A stretch of DNA of 64,000 nucleotides from Gigantopelta aegis (Eukaryota; Mollusca; Gastropoda; Neomphalida; Peltospiridae), in the NCBI RefSeq assembly GCF_016097555.1, contig NC_054709.1, forward strand, positions 28,705,973 through 28,769,972. Reading direction: 5' to 3'. Below, piece by piece: positions 29,460-64,000 of this stretch. Numbering within the stretch: position 1 is the first letter of the stretch; each line of letters begins with the position of its first letter. The notes below the pieces were generated by a model. It was not told the DNA's origin and ran no database searches. It was given only the letters and a program-made list of their open reading frames with translations. The translations under genes and the position numbers were made by a program.

Positions 29460-31140
29460 GTGATTCACATATTCACTACTAGTAATTGGGGGAATTTAAA
29501 ACAATTAGTATTTTTCGATGGTAATCCCTCTGACTGGATTTTGTCCATGATATTTTGTAATATTGTGCAATGATTTTTGGATGTATAGTCGAACAAGCAG
29601 CCCATGCAGTGCAAATCGGTCCCCAACCACCTGTTCGGACCTGTACTACAGCCAGATGCGGTTTTATAGCCGATTGAGACGGAAATGTTATCAATTTTGG
29701 AGTGAAAATAAATGCTTAGATAATGTGTTTATAATGGTATATATGTTGTTAGTGCCAACAAGAGCGCGTTCTATTACCAATCTTCATTTGAAGTTGGCCA
29801 ATGTAACATGGATTCAGGCCTGTAAGAACGGGGGGGGGGGGGGGGGGGGGGCGTGCCTCCCGCTTGTGAGCCTTTTTTTTTTCTTTTTTTTTAAAATCAC
29901 ATTGTTTGCCATTGTAACCAAAATCTGATATAGAGTTTGTACCCGATCCGTCAGTGCCCCCCCCCCCCCCCTCCCAAAATCGTTCCTACGGGCCTGGGAT
30001 TGCAATGGCAGATGACATCTGTGTAGTGAGGCATAGTAAGCAAGTAGGCCCATTTTAAACTGCTCATGTTTCGAACACGTCTACCCGAGTCCAGTCTCTG
30101 ATATGATCAGTCCAAACTCGGGACAGGAGGTATTTACTTGGTGAGTAATTTAGAAATTTTATTATAAGTCCAAAAATATAAAGGGGGGGGGGGGGGGAGG
30201 GAGGGATAATACTATAATTTTTAGACGCGCCTAAAAATATAACAAGTCTTAACTAAATATATGCTCAATAATTTGGGAATGAATGGCGCTTAATTTTGAT
30301 GAGCTAGTATAAAATGATTTATTTATAAACTCCTTGACAGCTGATACCTGCTACGTTTAGGCCCTATGAAGTTAGGATCCACTATAGTTCCTAATTGTGA
30401 CACGTTATGGTTCACATATTCACTTCCAAGAAATGGTGAAGAATTAAAACAATATGCATGTTTAATGGAAAGCCTTTTGGCTGTATTTTGCCCATGTTTG
30501 ACCTTTTGGGACATGGGGTGTATAGCGCAAGAGACAGCCGGAGTGAATCGGTTAATGAACCACCTGTTCGGACCGGTACTACAGCCATTTGATTAATTAC
30601 AATTAATTTTTCGAACTAGAAACTATGGACACCGACAGCTGCCTGTGCTACGCTACGACACTAGTACCTTTGTATGTTAGGTCTCACTACACAGGTCACT
30701 TCCGGGTGAGAGTTGATTGATGACGGCCACTATAGTTCCTAATTGTGACACATGTTGTGGTTCACATATTCACTTCTAGGTAATGATGAAGAATTAAAAC
30801 AATATGTATGTTTAATGGTAAGCCTTCTGGCTGTATTTTGTCCATGTTGTTGTGTAATATTGTGCACTGATCTTTTGGGATATGGCTGTATAGCTCAGGA
30901 GACAGTCGGAGTGAATCGGTTAATGAACCACCTGTTCGGACCGGTACTACAGCCAGATGCGGTTTATAGCAAAACACTGAGACGGAAATGTTCGCAATTT
31001 TGAAGTGAAAATAAATGCTTATATAATGTATGTTCACAATGGTGTATGTAGTTAGTGCCAACAAGAACCCGTTCTATTGGCAATCTTCATTTGAAGTTTG
31101 GCAATTTAACGTGGGTTTCAATGGTAAATGACATCTGTTT
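29460..31140 (+). repeat. Three local copies of a dispersed repeat
   Basis: Copies at about 29465-29810, 30363-30600 and 30725-31140 share 'ttcacatattcacttc', 'ttggctgtattttg(t/c)ccatg' and 'aaccacctgttcggaccggtactacagcc'. Function unknown; in the spacer before RUNDC3. Confidence 0.75.
29815..29996. mobile_element. MITE with CAGGCCTGTA ends and poly-G/poly-C shoulders
   Basis: Left CAGGCCTGTAAGAACG then about 21 G; right about 14 C then CGTTCCTACGGGCCTG. The G and C runs lie at mirrored positions inside the TIRs. About 182 bp. Confidence 0.65.
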
Positions 31141-31309
31141 AGTGAGACCTAACCAACTTTTTTTTTCAAAGGTCAAGGTCATGATTCAACTTATTCGACT
31201 GGTCTCTAGCTCTATATGAAGCGTAACAATTGCAGATATTTGTTACAGATAGCGGAAACGATCACGAGTTTATTTACAAAGATTTTGACAGACTGACTGA
31301 ATCATTATC
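31141..31309 (+). promoter_or_regulatory. RUNDC3: Candidate RUNDC3 5' UTR or promoter with TCAAGGTCA
   Basis: The 170 bp before the start codon are repeat-free. TCAAGGTCA at about 31177-31185 is a full match to the extended nuclear receptor half-site (ERR/SF-1 type), overlapping a direct repeat AGGTCAAGGTCA. Confidence 0.35.
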
Positions 31310-54629
<23,320 letters not shown>

Positions 54630-54753
54630 TAATGTTTTAGTGCTAGTCTGTGTTCAGTAAACATCTGCGTAAACAATCTACTTAAAGATACATCATCACT
54701 CACCTTTTATGTGAGGGCTATAACCAAGGACCAATTTCACAAAACACTTAAAG

Positions 54754-55416
<663 letters not shown>

Positions 55417-55906
55417 ACTTAAGCCTAGTTTTGCATGTAAACGTAAAACTGAAAAACAAATTCTGTAAGTGTGAACGTATTAATAATAAATTTCGAAATA
55501 CATATAAAATCATTTTCTTTCATTCCAACTATGATCTGTTTTTCATAATGACATAATTTTCTGCATGAAATATATTACATAAACATAAATATCCCACCAG
55601 TGTTAAATAGCTAGCCATAAACGTAAACATACATGGCCGAATTTACATAGCCCATTTTTCTTAAATGCAAGTGGTTTAAGTATTGTAAATGCATGTAATT
55701 AAAGGCTTGTAAGTCAAAAACAGACTTTGTAAATTCTCGCCCATGATGGTTTGTGAAATTGGCTCCAGAATTGGACATAATCATTCCCCTTCTTATGTGA
55801 GGGCTGCTAATCAGGCGCCATGCTTATAAAGTGTAGAATTAAGTCTCTGTCTGAGACTTTAATACCACTACAAATTGTATGCACGTGACATCATTAAAGA
55901 TTTGAT

Positions 55907-56415
55907 GGGGGTGGAACGTAGCCCAGGGGCAAGTCACTGACATGATGCACGGTCGGACCAGGATAGATCCTCATCAGTGATGGACTAGTTGGACTATTTA
56001 TCATTCCAGCCAAAACTCCACAACTGGTATAACAAAGGCCATGGTATGTACTGTCCTGTCTGTGGGGTATTGCATATAAGAACTCCCTTGCTGCTAATCA
56101 GAAAGAGTAGCCCATGAAGTTTCGACAGCGGGTTTCCTGCCTCAATATCTGTGTGGTCTTTAACCATATGTCCGACGCCATAAATAAAATGTGTTGAGTG
56201 CGTCGTTAAATAAAACATTTCTTTCTTTCTTTCCCTCAATATCTGTGTGGTTCTTAACCATATGTCCGATGCCGTATAACCATAAATAAAATGTGTTGAG
56301 TGCGTCATTAAATAAACCATTTCCTTCCTTCCATATGTCCGACAACATATAACCTTAATTTAAAAAATGTGTGGACAGCATCATTAAATATAACATTCCT
56401 TCCTTCCTTCATTAG
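55907..56415 (+). repeat. SINE, GGAACGTAGCCC head, with two extra tail copies
   Basis: 55907-56232 is head to tail; 56233-56330 and 56331-56415 repeat the tail segment, each ending (TTCC)n or (TTTC)n. Confidence 0.85.
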
Positions 56416-56818
56416 AGATTTGAGTCTAGACTCTAAAAGTTTTATAAGCATGGGCTCACAAACTAAATATGACCACCCAAAGTTTTTGTGTGATTGCTGC
56501 TAACCACAAGTTACGTCATCATTCACCTAATATTTTCATAATTTGATTTTTACATGTGAAAATCTTGTAACATCTGTATCTAGAATAACGTGTCCCCGTG
56601 TGTAACCTAAATAATGTTTTTATAGCCCCCCCCCCTTATTTTATACTAGATATTACCCTCATTGTGTGTTACTAATGAAAGCTGATGAAAATGCAAGAAT
56701 ATGTTTACACAAAAAGCAGGCAGGAATTTATATGCAGGAGTCTACTCTGGCAGGAGAAGTTTCTAGGGGTTTTCAGTTATTTTTCCCTAGATTTTTTTTT
56801 TTTTTTTAGACATTTGCT

Positions 56819-57185
56819 TTAAAGGGACATGCCCTAGTTTTTAAACACTAAGACTTATTTTTTACTATTAGAGCCGTTTTTGGTAACAGAAATCAAACTT
56901 TACTTAGATTTTATTGTTTAGATTATCAATTTCCGTACATTCGAAGTGTTTTTGGTCATCCTGGTGTTTTTAACAACACAAAATACCTTTCTCATATTTT
57001 CAAAAACGCATGTGCGTCTGAGAAGTAACGGTTATGGAGTCGAGTTTTAGTCTATTTCAGAGGGTATTTCACCATTTCAAAGTCACAGACTCGTATTTCA
57101 CCAAATTGTAACTTTATCCAAATGTGTAGATTAACTAAACTTAGTGTTAATTTTCACGGGTTGAAACTAGGGTCTGTCCCTTTAA
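56819..57185. mobile_element. MITE with TTAAAGGGACA ends, second family, copy 1
   Basis: Ends TTTAAAGGGACATGCCCTAG and GGGTCTGTCCCTTTAA. Interior distinct from the 22992 family. Its neighbour at 57243 is the same element in opposite orientation. Confidence 0.7.
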
Positions 57186-57242
57186 GTAGATGGTTTGAAC
57201 ACACTGGGAAGTCTGCAGCTGATTACATTAATATTTATGAAA

Positions 57243-57619
57243 TTAAAGGGACAGACCCTAGTTTTAACCCGTGAAAATTAACACTAAGTTTAGTTAATCT
57301 ACAAACCTGTAACACATTTGGATATAGTTACAACTGAGTGAAACATGAGTCTGTGACTTTGAATCTGTGAAATACCCTCTAAAAATAGACTAAAACTCGA
57401 ATCCATAACTCTTACTTTTCAGACGCACGACATTTTTAAAATATGAGAAATGCATTTTGTGATATTAAAAACACCAGGATGACCAAAAACACTTTGAATG
57501 TACGGAAATTGATAATCTAAACAATAAAATCTAAGTAAAGTATGATTTAAGTTATCAAAAATGGCTCTAACAGTCAAACATATGTCTTAGTGTTTAAAAA
57601 CTAGGTTCTGTCCCTTTAA
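57243..57619. mobile_element. MITE with TTAAAGGGACA ends, copy 2, inverted relative to copy 1
   Basis: TTAAAGGGACAGACCCTAG to TCTGTCCCTTTAA. Reverse complement of 56819-57185 over its length, separated by under 60 bp. Confidence 0.7.
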
Positions 57620-57895
57620 TTCCATTGCTTTGTTATATTCATTGTTAGCATAAGTCTGGAAATGTAATGTGCAGATGAACTTAATATAAAGGACACTGTG
57701 GATAACAACCACCTGTCTATAAAGGATAAATTACAACAATCACCTTTGAATGGTTGGAACTGAATCCCCCAATAAATTATCAATAATTTAGTGCAACAAA
57801 ATTCAAGTTTGAGTTAGCCAAACAAAATACATACAGATTTTAATAAGAACTTGTATGTATCAAATTTTCAAATTTGCTTTTTGGCAATTTAATAA

Positions 57896-58109
57896 TTAAA
57901 AGCACAGACCCTAGTTTCAACCTGTGAACATGGACACATAGTTTGGTTCATCTACAGACAAGGTATAAGGTTACTTCAGGTACAAGCTAAAGTCTGTGAT
58001 GCTAAAACAGGGAAATAGTGTCTAAAAATAACAAGAACTTGTCTCGATAGCCATTAACTACTTCTCAGACGAACGTGCGTTTTTGGAAACTAGGGTCTGT
58101 CACTTTAAA
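57896..58109. mobile_element. Shortened copy 3 of the TTAAAGGGACA MITE
   Basis: Both ends recognisable (AGCACAGACCCTAGTTTC and AAACTAGGGTCTGTCAC), centre deleted. A further partial copy begins at 62932. Confidence 0.6.
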
Positions 58110-58414
58110 TACATTTGCCCAATTGAACTTTAATATGCATTTGATCAATTTCATCTTCATTTTATGTATATTATGTATTTTGTATGCACATATCCAATGA
58201 TAGTTGATATTGATATATGATGTTGTTGAAAACAGACAGGAACACTTGACATTTCAGATCAAATTTAATTAACTACTACTGTGATTATGTTTGTATAAAA
58301 TACAAAGATATAATATAGGATTTTATCCTGCAGCCACCGTTTCTATTGACAGAATATGATGACGGATCAAGCAAAGTCATATCGCTATACTATAGTAGCA
58401 GGATATGACTTTTG

Positions 58415-58418
<4 letters not shown>

Positions 58419-58460
<42 letters not shown>

Positions 58461-58464
58461 ACAG

Positions 58465-58495
<31 letters not shown>

Positions 58496-58612
58496 GACAC
58501 GCACACTAACACACACAGAGACAGACACACACACACACACACACAGACAGACACGCACACTAACACACACAGACAGACACACAGACAGACACACATACAC
58601 ACACACACACAC
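58419..58612 (+). repeat. (CA)n microsatellite with GACA islands
   Basis: CACACA with repeated 'agacagacacgcacactaacacacac' blocks. No gene. Confidence 0.95.
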
Positions 58613-58723
58613 AGCTACATTACAAAATCACTCATTTGACCTCTATGTCATTGTAAAATGTGGCTGAATTAACAGAAATAATAGCTTTTCCCCTTAATTT
58701 TTATGGTCTGCAAGATACAGATA

Positions 58724-58861
58724 ATAACTAGTTGATAATGTCGGATATCTGCTTTATACTGTTCAGGCCAAATGAGAAATTCTGCTTGGCAGAGCCTCGT
58801 GGAATTTCTCATTCTTACCGTCACAGGATAAAGCAGATATCTGACGTCATTAACTAGTTAT
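58724..58861. repeat. Foldback repeat, ~60-nt arms
   Basis: 'ataactagttgataatgtcggatatctgc' pairs with 'gcagatatctgacgtcattaactagttat'. Confidence 0.8.
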
Positions 58862-58869
58862 TCTCTATG

Positions 58870-59619
58870 AATGTTATTAATATGGAGTTGAATGTCACTA
58901 ACATGGTTAGCTTTGTGACACTATGGATGAGAGCGTCGATTGTATTCAATATTATTTGTGTGTTTATTTCTTCCCTTCAATATATATTGCACAAAGTCAT
59001 TTAATAGATGTTACTGTACATGTCACATCAAGAAAGTCAACTAATAACCCAGGGCAATGGAAAGACATCAATGCAATCAGCTGATTCGATTTGTACCGCC
59101 CGACACGGGTAAAACTGCACTAATGGAAAGACAGCATAGTACTACCAGTTCTGTCATTGGTGATAAATAAAATGTCACAGTATTTGTTCTAAACAAAAAA
59201 TAGTTTTATCTGGGCAATAAATGTATGCAATTTTGTTTGACACATATATGGGCAAGCCCACTTGATGACAAAAATGTATATTTCTGTTTTTGTATCCTAT
59301 ATAAACAAAGATAAAAATGTGGCTTTGTCCCAGTCCCCCCCCCCCCCCCCCCCCCCCCCACCCCAACTAGAAACTGTTTCACCCACCCCAGATATCATTC
59401 ATACGGACTTGTTTGGTGATCTGTAAAACTAAGCATCACAAGTTTGTGTGAAACTACATGTAGGGGTCCCTAGAGCTTTACATAATAGTTGAACAGTCCC
59501 TTGTTAGACCTTAAGGACTAACACGTCAGATAGGTTGGAAACCTGACTGGACATCCTGCCTACAGTAGTTGATATTTGTGTTGGTTGACGTACTGTATCA
59601 GAAATGAAGCAAATAACAC
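58870..59619. other. Tail-to-tail spacer, unassigned
   Basis: Contains a C run of about 25 at 59335. No gene. Confidence 0.5.
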
Positions 59620-59955
59620 CAGGCCACGACCTTAATGTTTTTTAATGGTAGCCCCTTCTCCGGTCTACCAGGTTATGAAATCTGGAAGGCCTTGGTAAAA
59701 ACTGATAGCCCTATAATTTTAATAAATTAAAAAAAATAAAAAGAGAGATAAAAGCAAAATAATTTATTTTTATTTAAACATGTTGTTTTAAGTGGTTTTG
59801 TTTTAGATGTTCAAGTGTCTTATGGATTGCAGAGTAACTGCATGTGCAAAAAGAAGATAGTAGCCTGGCAGACTACCAGGTTTAGATATCTGGTAGCCCG
59901 AGTGGGAAATTAGTAGCCAAAACATCCCGGGGTACCGCCAAGGTCGAGTCGTGGA
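59620..59955. mobile_element. MITE with CAGGGCTCGACCTT-type ends, copy 2
   Basis: Left end CAGGCCACGACCTTA, right end AAGGTCGAGTCGTGG; interior parallels 18596-18902 (ggtagcccgag..ggtagcc). Confidence 0.6.
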
Positions 59956-60229
59956 ACACCCATTCAGACTTGGAGATGCTCAATCTGTCTTCAGTTCATG
60001 GTATTGGAGTGGGGTGTGATTTATAAGAATAATCACATTTGGTAGAGGGAGGGCAATCCTTTTATGTTCTCATGATTCAAAATATAAAATTTGATTTACC
60101 GGTAAACCAAGTTTGTATAGAAATAAATATGGCAGACCCACCAGGAATAAACTATTAATTGCGGTGCTTATTGATACCACCACCACCACCCCACACTGCC
60201 AACCCTATATATCATCTCTCTCTCTCTCT

Positions 60230-60261
<32 letters not shown>

Positions 60262-61351
60262 TCAATTCTGGAGCAGTCCTGAATGCACCACTGGTAGTGT
60301 CCGAGAAATACAAATGGTATAAACCAGATTCCTTCTCACCATAGGTGCATATTGAATATGATAAATAAATTTTTAGGGTCAGTCTTCAAAGTTATCTCAT
60401 GGGGGCGGTAACTATTTTGTGTACCCACCACCCATACATTTTTATTTATTTTGTATTTAAACTGTATGCATCAAAACATTGCAGCAGACCCACCGGTCAT
60501 AAAATAATGCATCCCACCTCCCCCAAGATCAATTATGGAACAGGCCTAATTGTTTGTTTTAGAACATGAAGCTGCAAAAATGTCAATTGGGGCATCTTGT
60601 TTTGTTTTTTTCTACATTGTATGTCAAACTGAAGCTGTGATTCGTTGAAATTGAAAAGATTCCAAACAGTTTAAAAATGTTTTATTCATTTTATAAATAA
60701 AATATGATATATATCATTGGATCGTCTTGATTTATTCAACACTTGTATATAATTACAAGTTAAACGTGTACATAATTACTTAAACTTGTATTTAATTACT
60801 TAAACTGAGACTAAACGTAAACATCTTTCTTCAGTCATTTAGAAAAACACTAGCCTGGTTGCCTAAATAGGTAAAATTACTGCTCAGTGAATCAAGACAA
60901 AAAGCACTCATCGGTCTACCATCATACGTTTGCTTTCTTTTATCTATACAGCAGTCATTGTTGAGACCAGGAAGTGATGAAGTGCTGATATTACTTTTAA
61001 AATACATGTCAGAATCCTTTCCACATGTCACATTTTGTGAAACCAGACCTGGAGCCTAATTCACAAAGGTCTCTTAGGGTTTGCTAGACAACAAAGTATT
61101 CTCTTTGTAAGTCTTTCAGCATTGCAATATGAGATCGCAAAGTTGCAAGAGTTTAGTGAATTAGGTCCCGGGCCAAAAGGAGCAACTCTAAAAACCAAAA
61201 TCTGGGGAACAGCCAAAGACCTGAGGAAGACATTCTGATAATGACAGCAGAACTAAAGACAACGCCACACAATACGAGTGCCTCCTACGAGAATAGCTAA
61301 TTGCTCAGCAACTGATTAAATAGTAAAGTTGTCTTGTCACAATTGGCTATT
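59956..61351. other. Tail-to-tail spacer, unassigned
   Basis: Contains (CT)n followed by a C run at 60214-60256 and a pair of similar phrases 'acccaccaggaataaa' and 'acccaccggtcataaa'. No gene. Confidence 0.5.
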
Positions 61352-61450
61352 CAGGGGTTCTAGAATTTTACAAAAATTAACTTGCCATGGGGTCAGTGAA
61401 TTATAAAATTCACTAGCCATGGTTAAAAATTCACTTGCCCAATTTTAACT
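61352..61450. mobile_element. Fragment of the CAGGGCTTCTAGA MITE family
   Basis: Starts near 'aggggttctagaattttac' and shows the same 'cactagccatgg' and 'taaaaattcac' words, then loses similarity. Confidence 0.45.
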
Positions 61451-61657
61451 GTTGATAAAAAACAAAACAAAAAACCCAACAAAAAACAACAGTAAATGGA
61501 AATAATTAACTTTTCAATGTAAATTTAATATACTCTCGTATAAGTCACTTGTTTCTTATGGTGTTGCCTTATGACTTTGACACAACCATTTACGTTTCTA
61601 ACTATTTGTTAAACTGGAGAATATTCTGTGACTGTATTATTGTGCACTGATTATTTC

Positions 61658-61663
61658 TTTATT
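61658..61663 (-). promoter_or_regulatory. Poly(A) signal AATAAA of the HhH gene
   Basis: AATAAA on the minus strand 18 nt past the stop codon. The 3' UTR would be very short. Confidence 0.5.
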
Positions 61664-61680
61664 GCGCCTCCACCTCCCTC

Positions 61681-61841
61681 CTAGTTATTTTGAGACAAGT
61701 ACAGCCCTGGTTGCTTCGATTTAAAGAATTCCAGAATTCTGTTGGCCGTTGCTGAATCGAGACAGCAGTCGAGGAGGTCGTCTCGTGTCGCCGATGCCAA
61801 CGTAGCCAGGCTGCCAACACCATCTTGTAACATCTGGATCT
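61681..61841 (-). CDS. HhH gene last coding exon
   Basis: 53 codons after a split Gln codon (C|AG), ending LYLSQNN and TAG. It could equally start after CCACAG in the same frame, but then phase would not match the upstream exon. Good codon structure and a poly(A) signal follow. Confidence 0.65.
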
Positions 61842-62603
61842 GTGGTTTTGGTCAAGGTTAATATTTTACAAAAAAAACAAAACGCCATAGGCATACAGGC
61901 TGCCATTTTTGTAGGGGGCAAGCCGATTTTTGCCCAAATTAAACAAAAGTGCACGAATCTGGATTACCGTACAATGTTTATTCACATTAGCTGCCTAACA
62001 GCTATATAGGGTTACAATGAATTGACACACATTTTTACATGGGTTACAACTAATATTGTGTTCAGGTATGTTCATTTTGCCCGAATTTCTCTATTGTTTT
62101 TTGCCCAAATTTGAGGATTTTCTCCAGGACAGGGGTAGCAGTTTCCTGCCCCCCCCCCCCCCCCCCCCATCTCATACGCTTATAAAAAAAGCAAAGGACG
62201 CCTCCTTGGAACAATTTAAACAATGGCTATTTTAATGTCTAACACAAGATTATTGGACATTTGCTCAAGAGAATGAAGGAAGGAAGGAAATGTTTAATTA
62301 ACGACGCACTCAACATTTTATTTACGATTATATGGCGTCAAACATACGGTTAAGGACCACACAGATATTGAGAGAGGATAGTACATACCACGGCCTTTGT
62401 TACACCAGTCGTGGATCACTGGCTAATTAATCACTCCAATCAATTTGTTTCGCGGTGATGTTTGAAGAAAAAGCAAAGAAAGGAAGGATATGATGATCGT
62501 CGAGATGCAGCTGTTTCAAGATGGATGGAACAGTGGCCGTCTGGTTCTGCAGAAGAATCCTGAATCGCTCGTTCATCAGATCAGAAACTGGCTTGCAGAG
62601 AAG
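61681..62603 (-). CDS. 3' end of an unidentified gene with XPF/FAAP24-like HhH C-terminus, two exons
   Basis: Exons 62603-62492 and 61841-61681 on the minus strand, joined across an AT-AC intron. The first reads LLCKPVSDLMNERFRILLQN then QTATVPSILKQLHLDDH; the second reads IQMLQDGVGSLATLASATRD then DLLDCCLDSATANRILEFFK and ends at TAG. The pattern LxQ..L(x)5Lxx..(x)LxxASxxxLxxx.....AxxIxxFF resembles the tandem helix-hairpin-helix end of XPF, ERCC1 and FAAP24. An AATAAA (61658-61663, minus) follows the stop by 18 nt. Upstream exons probably lie beyond the window. Which HhH protein it is (FAAP24, a SHOC1-like or another) is open. Confidence 0.6.
61895..62190 (+). repeat. Third copy of the poly-C-ended dispersed repeat
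   Basis: Begins CATAGGCATACAGGCTGCC and ends after a C run of about 19 with CATACGCTTATA. It lies inside the AT-AC intron of the HhH gene. Confidence 0.6.
62277..62424 (-). repeat. SINE fragment in the AT-AC intron of the HhH gene
   Basis: 'gaaggaaatgtttaattaacgacgcactcaac' to 'cgtggatcactgg'; internally deleted. Confidence 0.75.
62492..62603 (-). CDS. HhH gene penultimate coding exon
   Basis: 37 codons plus one base. Acceptor TTTATTCCAG upstream. No usable GT donor exists in frame before the stop at 62427, but ATATCCTT directly follows the last codon base, the U12 donor consensus. Confidence 0.55.
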
Positions 62604-62649
62604 CTGGAATAAACAGAGAATAATTAATACACGAGTGGCGAATTCTTAG

Positions 62650-62792
62650 GGGCTCAGTGGGTAGGCGTAAGGCCACTACACCCTCTTCTCTCTCACTAAC
62701 CACTAACCAACTAACAACTAACCCACTGTCCTGGACAGACAGCCCAGATAGCTGAGGTGTGTGTCCAGGACAGCATGCTTGAACCTCAGGGC
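62650..62792 (+). repeat. SINE of the CCTGGACAGACAG type, head lost
   Basis: 'tcagtgggtaggcgtaaggccactacacc' to 'cagcatgcttgaacct'. Confidence 0.75.
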
Positions 62793-62827
62793 CGGGAGGG
62801 GATTGGAGGGGGTGGGGGTAGCCCGAT

Positions 62828-62913
62828 TACTCTGACGGTAAGAGGGCTAGACGGACATTTGGAAAGGCTACCAACTGTCCAAATGTCCGTCTAGCTCTCT
62901 CACCGTCAGAGTA
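62828..62913. repeat. Foldback repeat, 39-nt arms
   Basis: 'tactctgacggtaagagggctagacgg' pairs with 'ccgtctagctctctcaccgtcagagta'. A half-copy is at 25935-25970. Confidence 0.85.
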
Positions 62914-63023
62914 CTCTGGTCCTTTAAAATTATTAAAGGAGCAGACCATAGTTTCAATCTGTGAAAATGGACACTAAGTTTAGTCAATCTACAAACCTGC
63001 GCGATACATTTGGATATAGACAG

Positions 63024-63165
63024 TAATACATAAGTGGCCGTTAGATACCATTTATGTCACAACGAGTTGTTTTAAAATGTATCTTAACGAGCGAAAACGA
63101 GTTTGATTCGTTTTTGAACAACGAGTTGGGAGATAAATGGTATCTAACCGACACGAATGTATTAT
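63024..63165. repeat. Foldback repeat, ~55-nt arms
   Basis: 'taatacataagtggccgttagataccattta' pairs with 'taaatggtatctaaccgacacgaatgtatta'; inner words 'acgagttgt' also repeat. Confidence 0.8.
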
Positions 63166-64000
63166 TCTATTTCTTACATATCCTCAAAAACCAGGTTTTA
63201 AGCAAATTGTAACATCTTTTTCGACTGAAAGTTATTTACAGCCGTTGCACTTGTAGCTAACTTACGCGCCAGAGACCCATGATTGTCAGGTTAACTATAC
63301 GTCACAATGTAATCGTTCTACACCGTGTACTTTTTCATTGGATGTATGGCAGTGGTCACCTGGTCATCACCTAGGAGTTGCCAGTCGTATGTCTTGAAAT
63401 TGTTAACACACGTACGTGTGTAAACAACCATGTGTTATCAAAAATAACACATGGCGTTCTCACCAATGGGTGTGTAAGAAACGGTTATACAAGACTTAAG
63501 ATTTAAAACCTTTTATGCATTTGTTTTTAATTTTAATTATAAATATACCCAACAAAATTAAGTAAGGATCAGCAAATGTTTTGGTAATTCTTTGCTAATT
63601 TCATATTATTGTATTGTTTTGGATCACAGATGACTTTTAAACATTGTTTCAGTACAATTTGACTTACCACCGCGGCATTTGAGGTTCAAGGTCAAATATT
63701 GAGGTCAAAAGGTCAAATATCAATTTTCATCCAAAATCATCTATGGACCTATACTTTCAGAATCTGCTGTGTTTAACTTCATTTGTTGTGACTTTTAGGA
63801 CTTCTGAGGTATGTAAAATTTAAAATAGCATACAATTACAATAATTTTAAATTAAGTATAAAAGTGCTATTTTCTCCTTAATGGCATAATCTTGAAATAG
63901 TGACAAATATAGGTGTAGTCATGAATGTTTTAATGCTAAAAGCAGTCATGTTTCATCAAGACTTCTAATTGAACTTATTATCAACAATTCTCTTACTTTT
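63166..64000. other. Window end, upstream of the HhH exons
   Basis: AT-rich; 'aggtcaaatattgaggtcaaaaggtcaaat' near 63688-63720 repeats GGTCA words. No exon found on either strand. Confidence 0.45.

Noticed and set aside
62427-62491. Read-through of the penultimate HhH exon to a stop at 62427
   Set aside because: The AT-AC junction gives a better, longer homologous product; the read-through residues look non-coding.

Overview
The window reads as nuclear DNA from a metazoan, most likely a mollusc. That placement is an inference from two vertebrate-type genes with long introns, the general AT-richness and the style of the SINE repeats; I cannot name a species. Nearly all of the sequence is intron or spacer filled with SINEs, MITE-like elements, minisatellites and microsatellites. 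The long open frames over these repeats are not genes.

Three host genes can be assembled exon by exon. (1) A complete uridine phosphorylase gene lies on the minus strand, from the start codon at 23870 to the stop at 1747. It has 8 coding exons and encodes 308 residues, and every intron is GT-AG with matching phases. (2) A complete RUNDC3 (RUNDC3A/B-type RUN domain) gene lies on the plus strand, from the start codon at 31310 to the stop at 54629. It has 10 coding exons and encodes 752 residues, including an unusually long acidic, Ser-rich C-terminal tail. The two genes are divergent, with about 7.4 kb between start codons. (3) The last two coding exons of a gene with an XPF/FAAP24-like helix-hairpin-helix end lie on the minus strand at 61681-62603. 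They are joined by what looks like a U12-type AT-AC intron.

Mobile DNA: an intact-looking 1.5 kb Tc1-like element (DD34E transposase, 26-bp TIRs, TA target duplication) sits in RUNDC3 intron 1, between inverted copies of a ~235 bp repeat and beside a ~1.5 kb hAT-like non-autonomous element. A frameshifted THAP-domain remnant lies in the divergent spacer. About 35 SINE copies mix a few tRNA-like heads and a few tails around one shared core. Several TIR-bearing MITE families recur.

The most striking pattern is that tandem arrays sit on or directly against splice junctions in both genes. The 3' end of RUNDC3 exon 9 plus its donor is amplified roughly 35-40 times. The 5' end of RUNDC3 exon 3 with its acceptor is present three times. 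The 3' end of UPP exon 3 is present three times. The acceptor side of UPP exon 5 is repeated several times. SINE tails form the polypyrimidine tracts of the RUNDC3 exon 7 and exon 8 acceptors, and intron 7 uses a GC donor that abuts a minisatellite.

Layout: 1-1746 spacer past the UPP 3' end; 1747-23870 UPP; 23871-31309 divergent spacer; 31310-54629 RUNDC3; 54630-61680 repeat-rich tail-to-tail spacer; 61681-62603 HhH gene 3' end; 62604-64000 its upstream intron or flank.
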